64,000 nt of DNA from an uncultured Lachnotalea sp. (GTDB taxonomy: Bacteria > Bacillota > Clostridia > Lachnospirales > Lachnospiraceae), in assembly GCA_947066815.1 (NCBI GenBank), contig CAMSZT010000018.1, forward strand, positions 1 through 64,000, in the 5' to 3' direction. Of this stretch, positions 25,607 to 33,722 are shown piece by piece; the stretch's first letter is position 1, and every line of letters begins with the position of its first letter. The notes below the pieces were generated by a model, which was not told the DNA's origin, made no database searches, and saw only the letters and a program-made list of their open reading frames with translations. The position numbers and the translations under genes were made by a program.

Positions 25607-25702
25607 TGTCCACCTCCCGGGTCACGATTGGATTTTTTCTATCTATAAAGCAGAATCTTTATAGATCATTTCTATCATTTCCGATGGTGTGACAATAAAA
25701 TC

Positions 25703-26065
25703 TCATTTCGGGAAATGGCGAATATTTCCTGTGATCAAATATGCGTTATCATCTCTCTTTTCCATCACAACTTCATAAAAAACAAAATCATCTATATCCA
25801 CGAGAATTTCTCCCGTAGGACTTGGATTGACCGCTAAACCGAATTGACGGATCATCAGCAAATTTTTTTGAATCCGTTCCTCACTGAATGAAAATTTTTT
25901 CCTGTGAAGAACTTCACGATACTCACTTAAAATCTCCTGATTATAAAGCGGAATAATATCACCTGAAGATATAGCATCTACCACTCTGACAGTAGCAGCG
26001 TTTGTTCGTTTTGTTAATAGGGGAGATATCAATACATTTGTATCAAATACCTCATAATACCTCAC
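25703..26065 (-). CDS. PIN-domain toxin of a toxin-antitoxin pair
   Basis: The 120-residue protein is a PIN-domain nuclease of the kind annotated as putative toxin-antitoxin toxin (COG1569). PIN toxins cleave RNA with Mg2+ held by acidic residues. Visible are the first Asp in FDTNVLISPLL (D8), a Glu in LSEYREVLHRKKF and a late Asp pair in KRDDNAYLITGNIRHFPK. It starts with GTG at 26065, overlapping the antitoxin stop by 4 bp (GTGA), so translation is coupled. The pair is AT-richer than its neighbours, which suggests acquisition. Confidence 0.82.
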   Translation of the reverse strand: MRYYEVFDTNVLISPLLTKRTNAATVRVVDAISSGDIIPLYNQEILSEYREVLHRKKFSFSEERIQKNLLMIRQFGLAVNPSPTGEILVDIDDFVFYEVVMEKRDDNAYLITGNIRHFPK

Positions 26066-26364
26066 CTTCCCGCTTTCCTTTCCGCCCTTGCCGCATCAAT
26101 TTCCGCATTGATTTCATCCAGCGTCATTTCCGGAAAATCTGCAGCTTCCGCCCGCATACCATCAATCACACCTTTTGCTTCTTCTCTGGTCATTCTTGTC
26201 TCGGGAAGTACCGCCGGAAACGGAAGTCCTCTTACCATGCGGGTACGTTCCATAAACATACGAAACGCTGTGTTCAGATCCATACCCATCGCTTCGTAAA
26301 TAGCAATACAGTCCTCTCTTAGGGCTTTATCTGAACGAAATTGGTTCAACACCTGTTCTGCCAT
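26062..26364 (-). CDS. RelB/DinJ-family antitoxin
   Basis: The 100-residue protein is an antitoxin of the RelB/DinJ type. The N-terminal ribbon-helix-helix region (QVLNQFRSDKALREDC to LNTAFRMFMERTRMV) would bind the operator, and an acidic C-terminal tail (EEAKGVIDGMRAEAADFPEM onward) would block the toxin. The track start lies upstream in AT-rich DNA; ATG 26364 follows AAAAGGGG. Repeated TTTGATT sequences upstream (26385-26420) could be operator half-sites. A RelB-type antitoxin with a PIN toxin is a mixed pairing. Confidence 0.82.
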   Translation of the reverse strand: MAEQVLNQFRSDKALREDCIAIYEAMGMDLNTAFRMFMERTRMVRGLPFPAVLPETRMTREEAKGVIDGMRAEAADFPEMTLDEINAEIDAARAERKAGR

Positions 26365-26446
26365 ATTGGCCCCTTTTTTAATACAATTTGATTTGTTTTG
26401 TATATATAATGTATTTGATTCAAAGCAAAAAATCAATACCTCTTGA

Positions 26447-27052
26447 TTATTTTAACAACGTGCCAATCTGTCCCCGTACCTGCTCGATATCGCCGTCATT
26501 TTCAATGACGGCCGAGGCCCGCCTGCGAAGCTCTGCCTCCCCCATCTGGCTCTCCATCACCTTGAGGCACCGCTCCCTCGTGTAGCCCCGGCTCTCCGTC
26601 AGGCGGCGGATCCGTGTCTCCTCGGAAGCGTACACATACCAGATCTCCTCACAGATCTCCTCATAACCTGCCTCGAAAAGGATCGCCGATTCGATGACCG
26701 CCAGATACTCTTTTGCCTCCTCGCCTCTTTCCTCTTCCTCCCTCCGGCGGTGCAGCCTCTCCTTGATCTCCCGCCGCACCCCCGGGTGGACGATCCCGTT
26801 CAGGCGCTCCAAAGCCGCTTTGTCCTTAAAAACGATCTCCGCGATCTTTCCCCGGTCCAGCCGCCCGTCCGCCCCCACCACGGCCTTCCCGAACGTCTCT
26901 ATGACCGGAGCAAAGCAGGCGCCCTCCGGCTCCATCAGCTCCCTGCCGATCTCGTCGGCGGGAAGGAGCCTCGCTCCGTATTCGTCTTTCAGGATCTCCA
27001 GGACCGTGCTTTTTCCGGCTCCGACCCCGCCCGTCACACCGATCACTCTCAT
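26447..27052 (-). CDS. coaE: Dephospho-CoA kinase
   Basis: CoaE phosphorylates the ribose 3'-OH of dephospho-CoA, the last step of CoA synthesis. The 201-residue protein has the P-loop GVTGGVGAGKST at about residues 5-16, DEIGRELMEP, HPGVRREI and the lid RIRRLTESRGYTRE. It lies 9 bp after polA, as in most Clostridia. Length is normal. Confidence 0.95.
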   Translation of the reverse strand: MRVIGVTGGVGAGKSTVLEILKDEYGARLLPADEIGRELMEPEGACFAPVIETFGKAVVGADGRLDRGKIAEIVFKDKAALERLNGIVHPGVRREIKERLHRRREEEERGEEAKEYLAVIESAILFEAGYEEICEEIWYVYASEETRIRRLTESRGYTRERCLKVMESQMGEAELRRRASAVIENDGDIEQVRGQIGTLLK

Positions 27053-27061
27053 AACCGTCTC

Positions 27062-29737
27062 CTACTTGGTCTCAAACCAACTCTTCCCCACGTTCATATC
27101 GATCTCCAGAGGCACCGCAAGCTTCGCCGCCCCGTCCATCTCCTCGAGAAGGATCGCCTTCACCCGGTCGACCTCGGAGAGGGCCGTCTCCACCAGAAGC
27201 TCGTCGTGGATCTGCAGGATCAGTCTGGATCTAAGGCCCTCCTGTCTCAGCCTCCGGTCCACCCCCACCATGGCGATCTTCATGATGTCGGCAGCTGTCC
27301 CCTGGATGGGGCTGTTCATGGCCACCCGCTCCCCGAAATTCCTCTGCATGAAATTGGAGGAGGAAAGCTCCGGCACGGGACGCCTGCGCCCGTAGAGGGT
27401 GGTCACATAGCCCTGCTCCTTCGCCTGGGCCACCAGCCCGTCCAAAAACGCCTTGACCCCGGGATACGTCTCAAAATATTGGCTGATGTAGTCGAGCGCC
27501 TCCTTCCGGCTGATGCTGAGGCCCTCGCTGAGCCCGAAGGCGCTGATGCCGTAGACGATCCCGAAATTCACCGCCTTGGCGTTGCTCCTCTGCAGATCCG
27601 TAACCTCCTCGAAGGGCGTGTGGAACACCTGGGAGGCCGTGATCCTATGGATATCCTGGGCCTGGTGGTAAGCCTCGATCAGCCGCTCGTCCCCCGACAT
27701 GTGGGCCAGGATACGAAGCTCGATCTGGGAATAATCCGCATCCACGAACACAAAGCCCTCTTTCGGCACAAACACCTTCCGGATCTCCCGCCCCAGGGCC
27801 ATGCGGACCGGGATGTTCTGCAGGTTCGGCTCCGCGCTGCTGATCCGCCCCGTGGCCGTGATGGTCTGGTTGAACTTCCCGTGGATCCGCCCGTCCGGGG
27901 AGATGAAGGCCGCGAGCCCGTCCGCGTAGGTGGACTTTAGCTTGGCCAGCTGCCGGTATTCCAATATCTTTGCCACGAACGGATGCTCCGGCGCCAGCTT
28001 ATCCAGGACATCCGCCGATGTGGAATACCCGGTCTTCGTCTTTTTTCCATAAGGAAGCTTCAGCTTCTCAAACAGGATCACTCCCAGCTGTTTCGGCGAA
28101 TTGATGTTGAACTGTTCTCCGCACAGGTCGTAGATCTCCTGCTCCAGCCGGTCGATCTGTATCTTCAGCGTATCCCCGTAGGAGGATAGCTCCTCCCGCT
28201 CCACCCGGATCCCCTCCTGCTCCATATGGTACAGGCTGTAGATCAGAGGCATCTCGATGGTCAAAAACAGATTTTTCATTCCCGCCTGTTCCAGCTTTTC
28301 CATCAAGACCGGGCCCGAGCGGAAAGCCGTATAAGCCATATAGCAGAAACAGGCAAGAGCCGCCTCCGGGTTTTCCGACAGGGCGGTCCCATATGCCGTC
28401 TTCCCCAGAAGGTCGCTCCGGGAAGGCACCGTCATCCCCAGATATTCTCCGGCCAGGCCGTCGTAGGTATAGCCGCTCTTCAGTGGACTCAGCAGATACC
28501 CTGCCACCCCCGCGTCGTAAAGTCCGGCCTGCTCCGGGGATCCCTCCTTCTCCAAAGCACCCGAAGCCTCCAGGAAAGGGAGCATCTCCTTCAGATCCAG
28601 CACCCAGACGTCTCCCTTCTCTTCACAGAGCTCTGCCGCCTTCCCCGCCAGATAGTTCCCGGTCAGCAGGCCGTCGGACTCGATGAAATAGACATCCTCC
28701 TCCCCATAGGCCAGGGAAAGCCCAAACACCTCTCCCCTTTCGACGATCAGCTGCATTCCCAGCCGGCCCGCCCGCCGGACCTCCTCAAAGACCCGCTCCG
28801 CGCCGGAAAGGTCGTCGATCAGAAGGAACTGTTCCTCCACCGCATTTTTCGTCTGATTCCCCGCCTCAAACCGCTTCAGCAGACTCTTAAGCTCCAGGCG
28901 CTTCATGATCTCGTAGGCTTCCGGCGTAAACAGCTCCCCGACCCTGGCCGCCTCCAGGGAAAACTCCACCGGGCAATCCCGGTCGATGGTCGCGAGGGTT
29001 TTTGAAAGCTCCGCCTGCTCCCTTCCCCCCTCCGCCGCTAGGGCCTTCCTCGCCCGCTCCGGCCGGACAGCGTCCAGATGTTCGTAGACTGCCTCCAGGC
29101 TGTGATATTCTTTGATCAGGGCGTAGGCCGTCTTCTCGCCGATGCCGGCGACGCCGGGAATGTTGTCGGAGGAATCTCCCATAAGGGCTTTCACGTCGAT
29201 GAACTCTAACGGCGTGACACCCAGCTTCTCCAGCACATCCCGGCCGTGATAATCCTCCACCGTGGTAGTCCCCCCTTTTGTCCGGGGGATCCGCACCTTT
29301 GTCCTTTCGCTGGCAAGCTGCAGAAGATCCCGGTCCCCGGAGACCAGCACCACCGAAAGCCCCGCCGCCTCGCACCTGGCCGAGAGGGTCCCCAGGATGT
29401 CGTCCGCCTCATAGCCGGAAAGCTCCGCCGCCGGGATCCCCATGGCCAGAAGGATCTCCTTCGTGACAGGCACCTGCTCGTGGAGCTCGTCGGGCATCCC
29501 CTTCCTGGTCCCTTTGTAGGCGTCGTAGAGCTTATGGCGGAAGGTGGGCGCCTTCACGTCAAAGGCCACCGCCAGATACTCCGGCTGCTCCTCATCCAGG
29601 ATCTTAAGCAGGATATTCAAAAAACCATACACCGCGTTGGTGTGGAGCCCCTCAAAATTGGTCATCCCCGCATGGATGCCGTAAAAGGCCCGGTTTAAAA
29701 TGCTGTATCCGTCGATCAGTACGATCTTCTCTCCCAT
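27062..29737 (-). CDS. polA: DNA polymerase I
   Basis: PolA fills gaps and removes RNA primers during replication and repair. The N-terminal 5' nuclease domain (about residues 1-300) has DYSILNRAFYG-like opening, GYEADDILGTL and GDSSDNIPGVAGIGEKTA. The 3'-5' proofreading domain is present as a fold but lacks the acidic DxE motif: RRAGRLGMQLIVERGEV replaces it, as in many Gram-positive PolA. The polymerase domain has DADYSQIELRILAHMSGD, AVNFGIVYG and QIHDELLVE. ATG 29737 (MGEKIVLIDGYS) has AGGAAGG; the track begins 12 codons earlier. That gives 891 residues. Confidence 0.96.
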   Translation of the reverse strand: MGEKIVLIDGYSILNRAFYGIHAGMTNFEGLHTNAVYGFLNILLKILDEEQPEYLAVAFDVKAPTFRHKLYDAYKGTRKGMPDELHEQVPVTKEILLAMGIPAAELSGYEADDILGTLSARCEAAGLSVVLVSGDRDLLQLASERTKVRIPRTKGGTTTVEDYHGRDVLEKLGVTPLEFIDVKALMGDSSDNIPGVAGIGEKTAYALIKEYHSLEAVYEHLDAVRPERARKALAAEGGREQAELSKTLATIDRDCPVEFSLEAARVGELFTPEAYEIMKRLELKSLLKRFEAGNQTKNAVEEQFLLIDDLSGAERVFEEVRRAGRLGMQLIVERGEVFGLSLAYGEEDVYFIESDGLLTGNYLAGKAAELCEEKGDVWVLDLKEMLPFLEASGALEKEGSPEQAGLYDAGVAGYLLSPLKSGYTYDGLAGEYLGMTVPSRSDLLGKTAYGTALSENPEAALACFCYMAYTAFRSGPVLMEKLEQAGMKNLFLTIEMPLIYSLYHMEQEGIRVEREELSSYGDTLKIQIDRLEQEIYDLCGEQFNINSPKQLGVILFEKLKLPYGKKTKTGYSTSADVLDKLAPEHPFVAKILEYRQLAKLKSTYADGLAAFISPDGRIHGKFNQTITATGRISSAEPNLQNIPVRMALGREIRKVFVPKEGFVFVDADYSQIELRILAHMSGDERLIEAYHQAQDIHRITASQVFHTPFEEVTDLQRSNAKAVNFGIVYGISAFGLSEGLSISRKEALDYISQYFETYPGVKAFLDGLVAQAKEQGYVTTLYGRRRPVPELSSSNFMQRNFGERVAMNSPIQGTAADIMKIAMVGVDRRLRQEGLRSRLILQIHDELLVETALSEVDRVKAILLEEMDGAAKLAVPLEIDMNVGKSWFETK

Positions 29738-29757
29738 GATCCTTCCTTTTCCTTTCC

Positions 29758-29797
29758 CTCCCGCAGGGCGCACCGCGCCTGAAAGCCTCCGCGGGAG
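29758..29797. other. GC-rich hairpin in the polA leader
   Basis: CTCCCGC and GCGGGAG enclose an inner GGCGC-GGT-GCGCC stem on the minus strand. It lies between the anti-sigma-like gene and polA. No U run follows, so a terminator is doubtful. Confidence 0.4.
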
Positions 29798-29804
29798 ATT
29801 CCTG

Positions 29805-30167
29805 TCATATCACGCCCAGATCCGCAAAGATCCGAAGCTGAAAAAGTACCGCAAAAAGGGTACACCAGAATACCGTCGTATAGATCACATAGCGGAGCCC
29901 CTGCAGGAAATGGCGGCGGCGGATCAGCCGCTCCGAATGCTCCAGTTCCTCCTCCAGTGCCCCGTCCAGATCGTAGAGTTCCCGGACTTCCTCATCCTCA
30001 TGCTCCAGCTGCAGGATCCCCAGATACAGCGTATAGTAAATATTCAGTTCTTCCCTGCATTCCTCACAGGAATTGATATGGGCGATAAACCCCTCCAGCT
30101 TATCCGGCGGCAGGCTCCCGTCTATGTAATCCGTGATCTGCGCCTGGATCTCCATACAGCGGTTCAT
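29805..30167 (-). CDS. Anti-sigma-factor-like membrane protein with zinc-finger motif
   Basis: The 120-residue protein resembles small anti-sigma factors. An N-terminal zf-HC2-like motif reads HINSCEECREEL (about residue 30, HxxxCxxC), preceded by the ITDYIDGSLPPDKLEGF helix. One membrane segment lies near residues 85-110 (YVIYTTVFWCTLFAVLF). Such proteins hold an ECF sigma factor at the membrane. No sigma gene is adjacent, so the partner is unknown. ATG 30167 is 6 nt after GGAGG; the track start two codons upstream abuts it. Confidence 0.65.
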   Translation of the reverse strand: MNRCMEIQAQITDYIDGSLPPDKLEGFIAHINSCEECREELNIYYTLYLGILQLEHEDEEVRELYDLDGALEEELEHSERLIRRRHFLQGLRYVIYTTVFWCTLFAVLFQLRIFADLGVI

Positions 30168-30197
30168 GGGCATCCTCCTTCACCCGTCAAAATCCTT

Positions 30198-30290
30198 CCA
30201 CCTGTGCGGTCAAAGGTTTTACATGTCTCCGTCAGGGATCAGCCGTTTTCGCAGACACGTTGATTTTTTGAACTTCAACCGCACAGGCGG
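30198..30290. repeat. Copy 3 of the CCGCACAGGTGG palindromic intergenic repeat
   Basis: The arms CCACCTGTGCGG (30198-30209) and CCGCACAGGCGG (30279-30290) are inverted repeats. The interior ACATGTCTCCGTCAGGGATC matches copy 1. The repeat lies in the leader of the anti-sigma-like gene and begins about where a transcript from the -10 at 30302 would start. Confidence 0.65.
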
Positions 30291-30301
30291 AAATCTTTTA
30301 T

Positions 30302-30307
30302 AGTATA
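30302..30307 (-). promoter_or_regulatory. Extended -10 upstream of the anti-sigma-like gene
   Basis: The minus strand reads TGCTATACT, an extended -10. No good -35 is present 16-18 bp upstream, so this is tentative. Confidence 0.35.
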
Positions 30308-30382
30308 GCATGTTCCGGAAGAATTTAACAGTAAAAAATGTCTGTCAGGGAAATAAGCGTCCGGCCGGGCCGGACATACGCA

Positions 30383-30415
30383 GAGATGCGGCAGGGAGCT
30401 TCCCTGCCGCATCTC
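30383..30415. terminator. Perfect 15-bp hairpin after the coiled-coil gene
   Basis: GAGATGCGGCAGGGA and TCCCTGCCGCATCTC pair perfectly around a 3-nt loop, just past the stop at 30421. A second palindrome, GTCCGGCCCGGCCGGAC, lies next to it. No U run follows on either strand, so it may be a terminator or an RNA stability structure. Confidence 0.5.
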
Positions 30416-30420
30416 ATGGC

Positions 30421-30894
30421 TCACGCCAGCTTCTGTATCTTCTGTTCCTGTTCGGCCACTATCTGTTTCAGAAGGGCCACGTCCGCCTCCAGGGCATCCA
30501 GCCGTTCCTCCTCTTCCCTGCGCCCTTCTTCCTCTCCCGGGCGGCCGTCCCCCAAAAGGAGCATCTGGGGAACGACCACGTTCTCCACCTTCCGCTTGAG
30601 GTAGCGGACCTCCTCCTTGGTATCCGACAGGTCAAACTTGAAGGTCACCATATCGATCTTGAGTATCCCCACATCCGTCTTAAAGCCTGCCGTCTCCTCC
30701 TTCAAAAGCTGGATATCTTCTTTTATCGGTTGTATCCCGGCGGTCTCCGAAAGTACCCGAGACATGTCGCACTTAAGCTCCGAGACATCCGTCCCAAGGC
30801 TTTCGAGTCCCGCCCTCATCGGCTGTAATTCTGACTTTAACTTGTCCTCCAGAAGCCCCGAAAGGGCCAGCAGATCCTGGTTCGTCAAGGCCAT
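30421..30894 (-). CDS. Predicted coiled-coil protein of unknown function
   Basis: I do not recognise a family. The 157-residue protein is soluble, with no membrane segment, and almost wholly heptad-like: LGTDVSELKCDMSRVL, LLKEETAGFKTDVGILKID, and a C-terminal EEEERLDALEADVALLKQ with IVAEQEQKIQKLA. The VVVPQMLLLGDG linker is the only break. ATG 30894 (MALTNQDLLALSGLL) has GAGGAGGTG; the track begins in the 5' leader at 30972. A strong promoter lies just upstream, so it is a monocistronic unit. Confidence 0.75.
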   Translation of the reverse strand: MALTNQDLLALSGLLEDKLKSELQPMRAGLESLGTDVSELKCDMSRVLSETAGIQPIKEDIQLLKEETAGFKTDVGILKIDMVTFKFDLSDTKEEVRYLKRKVENVVVPQMLLLGDGRPGEEEGRREEEERLDALEADVALLKQIVAEQEQKIQKLA

Positions 30895-30918
30895 CCTTAC
30901 ACCTCCTCGCTGGTCTCC

Positions 30919-30948
30919 ATTATACCATGGTCCAGGCGGGTTTGTCAG
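30919..30948 (-). promoter_or_regulatory. Sigma-A promoter of the coiled-coil gene
   Basis: The minus strand reads CTGACA, 18 bp, TATAAT, with an extended TGG before the -10, about 25 bp before ATG 30894. Confidence 0.75.
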
Positions 30949-31002
30949 CCGATATTTTCCAAAATCCGACAAAAGCAGACCTTTCCCCCCGCCGCCGTCT
31001 TT

Positions 31003-32052
31003 TTAACGGACAAGGGCCGGATACTTCTCTTTGTTCCTGCGCTTGCAGTCATACATGGCCGCATCCGCCTCCTGGAGGATCTCATCCAGAGTCCACTCGT
31101 TGTCCTTGCCCTCCACCTCCACGATGCCGTAGCTGAAACTGCACTGGTAATCCCCGTTGTCCACGGCCTGGAAGCTTTCCAGGATCTCCGCCATCTTCCG
31201 GTCGATGAGGTCCTTGATGCGGCCTGTGAGGACCAGGCAGAATTCGTCCCCGCCGGTCCTCGCAAAGGTATCGTCGTTTCGGAAATTGCTCCGGATCAGT
31301 TCCACGAAGTTCTGGATATAGATGTCTCCCTCCACATGCCCGAAGGTATCGTTGACATATTTTAATCCGTCCAGATCCAGATAGCACAGTGTGGCGTCCC
31401 GCCTCTCTCTGAGGATCCCGTCCATGTACTCCTCGAAAAACAGGCGGTTCCGGATCCCGGTCCCCGGGTCCCGGTAGGCTTTGCTGGTCAGGGCGTGGGC
31501 CATCCTTTTTTCATCGGTGATGTCCACCACGATATGGACGTGAGAGTTCTTATCCTTCCATTCCACCGGGAAGGAAGTGATCCGATAGAAGGTCTCGCCC
31601 TCCCCCTCCATCTCCCACACGTTGTACTGGTCCGGATCTCCATATTCCGCATCCTTCCACTCCAAAAGCTCCGACTGGAAGGAAAGCCGCTTTTTGCAGG
31701 TCTCACAGACCGCGTCGGTCCCGTCCTTTCCGTTCCGCCGCTTATTGCAGTAGAGGATCTCCTTACTATCCGTGTCCACCACCAGGAGCCACTCATTCCG
31801 CCGGCTGAGAAGCTCCACCAGGAGCTCGTTGTCATTTTCGATCAGGGCCGCATACCGGCCGGTCCTGGCCGACTCTTCCCGGACAGCCGCCATCTGCTCC
31901 CGGATCTTTAATAGGCTCTCATATAATCCCTTCAGGCTCTCGTCCGCAAGAACCCCCCGCTCCGGAAGCTCTGCAGAAAAATCCCCCGAAGCCAGAGCCC
32001 GGGCATAATCCGCCAGAGCCGAAATTGCCTGGCGCAGATCGTTATCACACAT
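31003..32052 (-). CDS. Diguanylate cyclase (GGDEF) with PAS-like sensor
   Basis: The 349-residue protein should synthesise cyclic di-GMP. A helical region (about residues 1-80) is followed by a PAS-like domain (LLVVDTDSKEILYCN to HIVVDITDEKR) and a GGDEF domain with LDGLKYVNDTFGH and an intact RTGGDEFCLVL active site. The PAS part has a cysteine set, YCNKRRNGKDGTDAVCETC, which could bind metal. No EAL domain is present. ATG 32052 lies in the end of the nucleoside kinase gene, an 8-bp overlap, so translation is probably coupled; the track start at 32109 lies within that gene. Confidence 0.85.
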   Translation of the reverse strand: MCDNDLRQAISALADYARALASGDFSAELPERGVLADESLKGLYESLLKIREQMAAVREESARTGRYAALIENDNELLVELLSRRNEWLLVVDTDSKEILYCNKRRNGKDGTDAVCETCKKRLSFQSELLEWKDAEYGDPDQYNVWEMEGEGETFYRITSFPVEWKDKNSHVHIVVDITDEKRMAHALTSKAYRDPGTGIRNRLFFEEYMDGILRERRDATLCYLDLDGLKYVNDTFGHVEGDIYIQNFVELIRSNFRNDDTFARTGGDEFCLVLTGRIKDLIDRKMAEILESFQAVDNGDYQCSFSYGIVEVEGKDNEWTLDEILQEADAAMYDCKRRNKEKYPALVR

Positions 32053-33700
32053 TGAAACAGCTACCTCCCATGAACTCCCGGAGCAGAGAATTGTTCGGGA
32101 TATTGTCACTGACCACCGTCAGGAAATAATCAAAGAATTTGAGAAGCCGTTTGGCCTCCACATACTCCGGCGCCTCTTTGGGGATCCCGAAGAGCAGCGG
32201 CTCCGCATAGGGCTTTAACACGGCCAGCTCATAGATCAGCGCCGAATTGAACACCACATCCGCCGATTCCTGATAGGGGAAGATATTCTCCTCCTCACCC
32301 CTGCGGACCGAGGGCCACATGGCAATGGTGTCTTTGGCAGACGTTCCTCTGGTCCTGGCATCCCGCACGATCCTCCTGATCAGCCGGCCGTCGGTACTGG
32401 GGATCCGGTTGTGCTCGTCCACATTGAGCTGCGTCAGGGCACTGATGTAGATCTTGTATTTGTGTTCCGGAGCCAGGCTGTAGGACAGCTTGTCGTTCAG
32501 GCCATGGATCCCCTCGATGACCAGGATATCCTCCGCCCCGAGGGTCAGCATATCCCCCCTATACTCCCGCTTCCCTTTCTTGAAATTAAAGGTGGGCATG
32601 GCCACGGTCTTTCCCGCCAGAAGCTCCGTCATGTCCTTGTTGAACTGCTCCACGTCGATGGCTTCCAGGCACTCAAAGTTGTACTCGCCGGACTCATCCC
32701 TGGGCGTGTCCTCCCGGTTGACAAAATAATTGTCCAGAGCGATGGGATGGGGCTTTAGCCCGAGAGTCCTGAGCTGGATGGAAAGCCGGTGGGAGAAGCT
32801 GGTCTTTCCCGAGGAAGAAGGCCCGGCGATCATGACAAACTTTTTCTTCCGGTCCGCCGCGATCTGGGTGGCGATCTCCCCCAGCCGTTTTTCCATGAGC
32901 GCCTCCTGGACCAGGATCAGATCGCCCACGGAGCCGTTCACGATCCACTCGTTGAGATCTCCCACCGTATCCACGCCCAAGGCCTCCCCCCACCGGGAGG
33001 ACTCCTTCTGGCAGCGGTAGACCTTCTCGCCGGGATAAAAGTCCGGGACCACCTCCGGCTCCTTTTCCACCGGCATCTGGATCACGATACCCCCGTCAAA
33101 GGGATAGAGCTTGAAATATTTGAGATACCCTGTATCCGGCACCATATAGCCATAGTAATAATCCTCAAAGCCCCGGATCCGGTAGAGATTGACTCTGGAG
33201 ACCCTGCGGTAACGGAACAGCTTTTCCTTGTCGTGCATGCGGTACTGGCCGAAGAGCCCAACCGCCTCGTCCGTGGAGACATTCCGTTTGTCGATGGGGA
33301 TCCGTTCCTCCACCAGCTCCCTCATCTTCGCCTCCACCCTCCCGGTAAAGGCCGCGTCGACCGTGACCCGGCCCCGGATATCCACATAGACCCCTTTGCT
33401 CACAGAAAAATCCACCAGCACCTTGTCCAGATCCTCCCTGCCGGCCACCTTGTAAATGGCCTTCACGAGAAGAAAGATCATGCTGCGGTGATAGGTCTGG
33501 ATCCCCGGCTTATCCGCCGCTGTGAAAAAAGAAACCATACTCCCGTCCGTCACTGTCTTATTAAGCTCCGCCAGCTTTCCGTTCACGGACGCCAGGAGAA
33601 TGTCATGAGCGTATTCCCCCTGCACTTTTTGAGCAAGAGACAGAAGAGTACTGTTTTCCTCCACTTCCGTCTCCCTGCTGCCAAGCATTACCTTCCACAT
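32045..33700 (-). CDS. Nucleoside (uridine-type) kinase with N-terminal TGS-like domain
   Basis: The C-terminal half is a uridine-kinase-type P-loop domain: GPSSSGKTSFSHRL at about residues 293-306, then LDNYFVNREDTPRDESGEYN and VIEGIHGLN. The N-terminal 60 residues resemble a TGS/ubiquitin-like fold, followed by a region like the second additional domain of threonyl-tRNA synthetase. This composite family is common in Clostridia, and its substrate has not been settled. ATG 33700 (MWKVMLGSRETEV) has GGAGGG; the track start is 48 codons upstream inside nif3. The length of 551 residues is typical. It overlaps the GGDEF gene. Confidence 0.88.
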   Translation of the reverse strand: MWKVMLGSRETEVEENSTLLSLAQKVQGEYAHDILLASVNGKLAELNKTVTDGSMVSFFTAADKPGIQTYHRSMIFLLVKAIYKVAGREDLDKVLVDFSVSKGVYVDIRGRVTVDAAFTGRVEAKMRELVEERIPIDKRNVSTDEAVGLFGQYRMHDKEKLFRYRRVSRVNLYRIRGFEDYYYGYMVPDTGYLKYFKLYPFDGGIVIQMPVEKEPEVVPDFYPGEKVYRCQKESSRWGEALGVDTVGDLNEWIVNGSVGDLILVQEALMEKRLGEIATQIAADRKKKFVMIAGPSSSGKTSFSHRLSIQLRTLGLKPHPIALDNYFVNREDTPRDESGEYNFECLEAIDVEQFNKDMTELLAGKTVAMPTFNFKKGKREYRGDMLTLGAEDILVIEGIHGLNDKLSYSLAPEHKYKIYISALTQLNVDEHNRIPSTDGRLIRRIVRDARTRGTSAKDTIAMWPSVRRGEEENIFPYQESADVVFNSALIYELAVLKPYAEPLLFGIPKEAPEYVEAKRLLKFFDYFLTVVSDNIPNNSLLREFMGGSCFNV

Positions 33701-33722
33701 ACAAATCCCTCCTGTATTCCTC

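Noticed and set aside
25641-25662. Small stem CTATAAAG/CTTTATAG as a terminator of the toxin-antitoxin pair
   Set aside because: AT-only 8-bp stem without a clear U tract in the right place; too weak to call.
26750-27940. Plus-strand ORF of 396 codons opposite polA and coaE
   Set aside because: It is antisense to polymerase motifs and has no recognisable domain.
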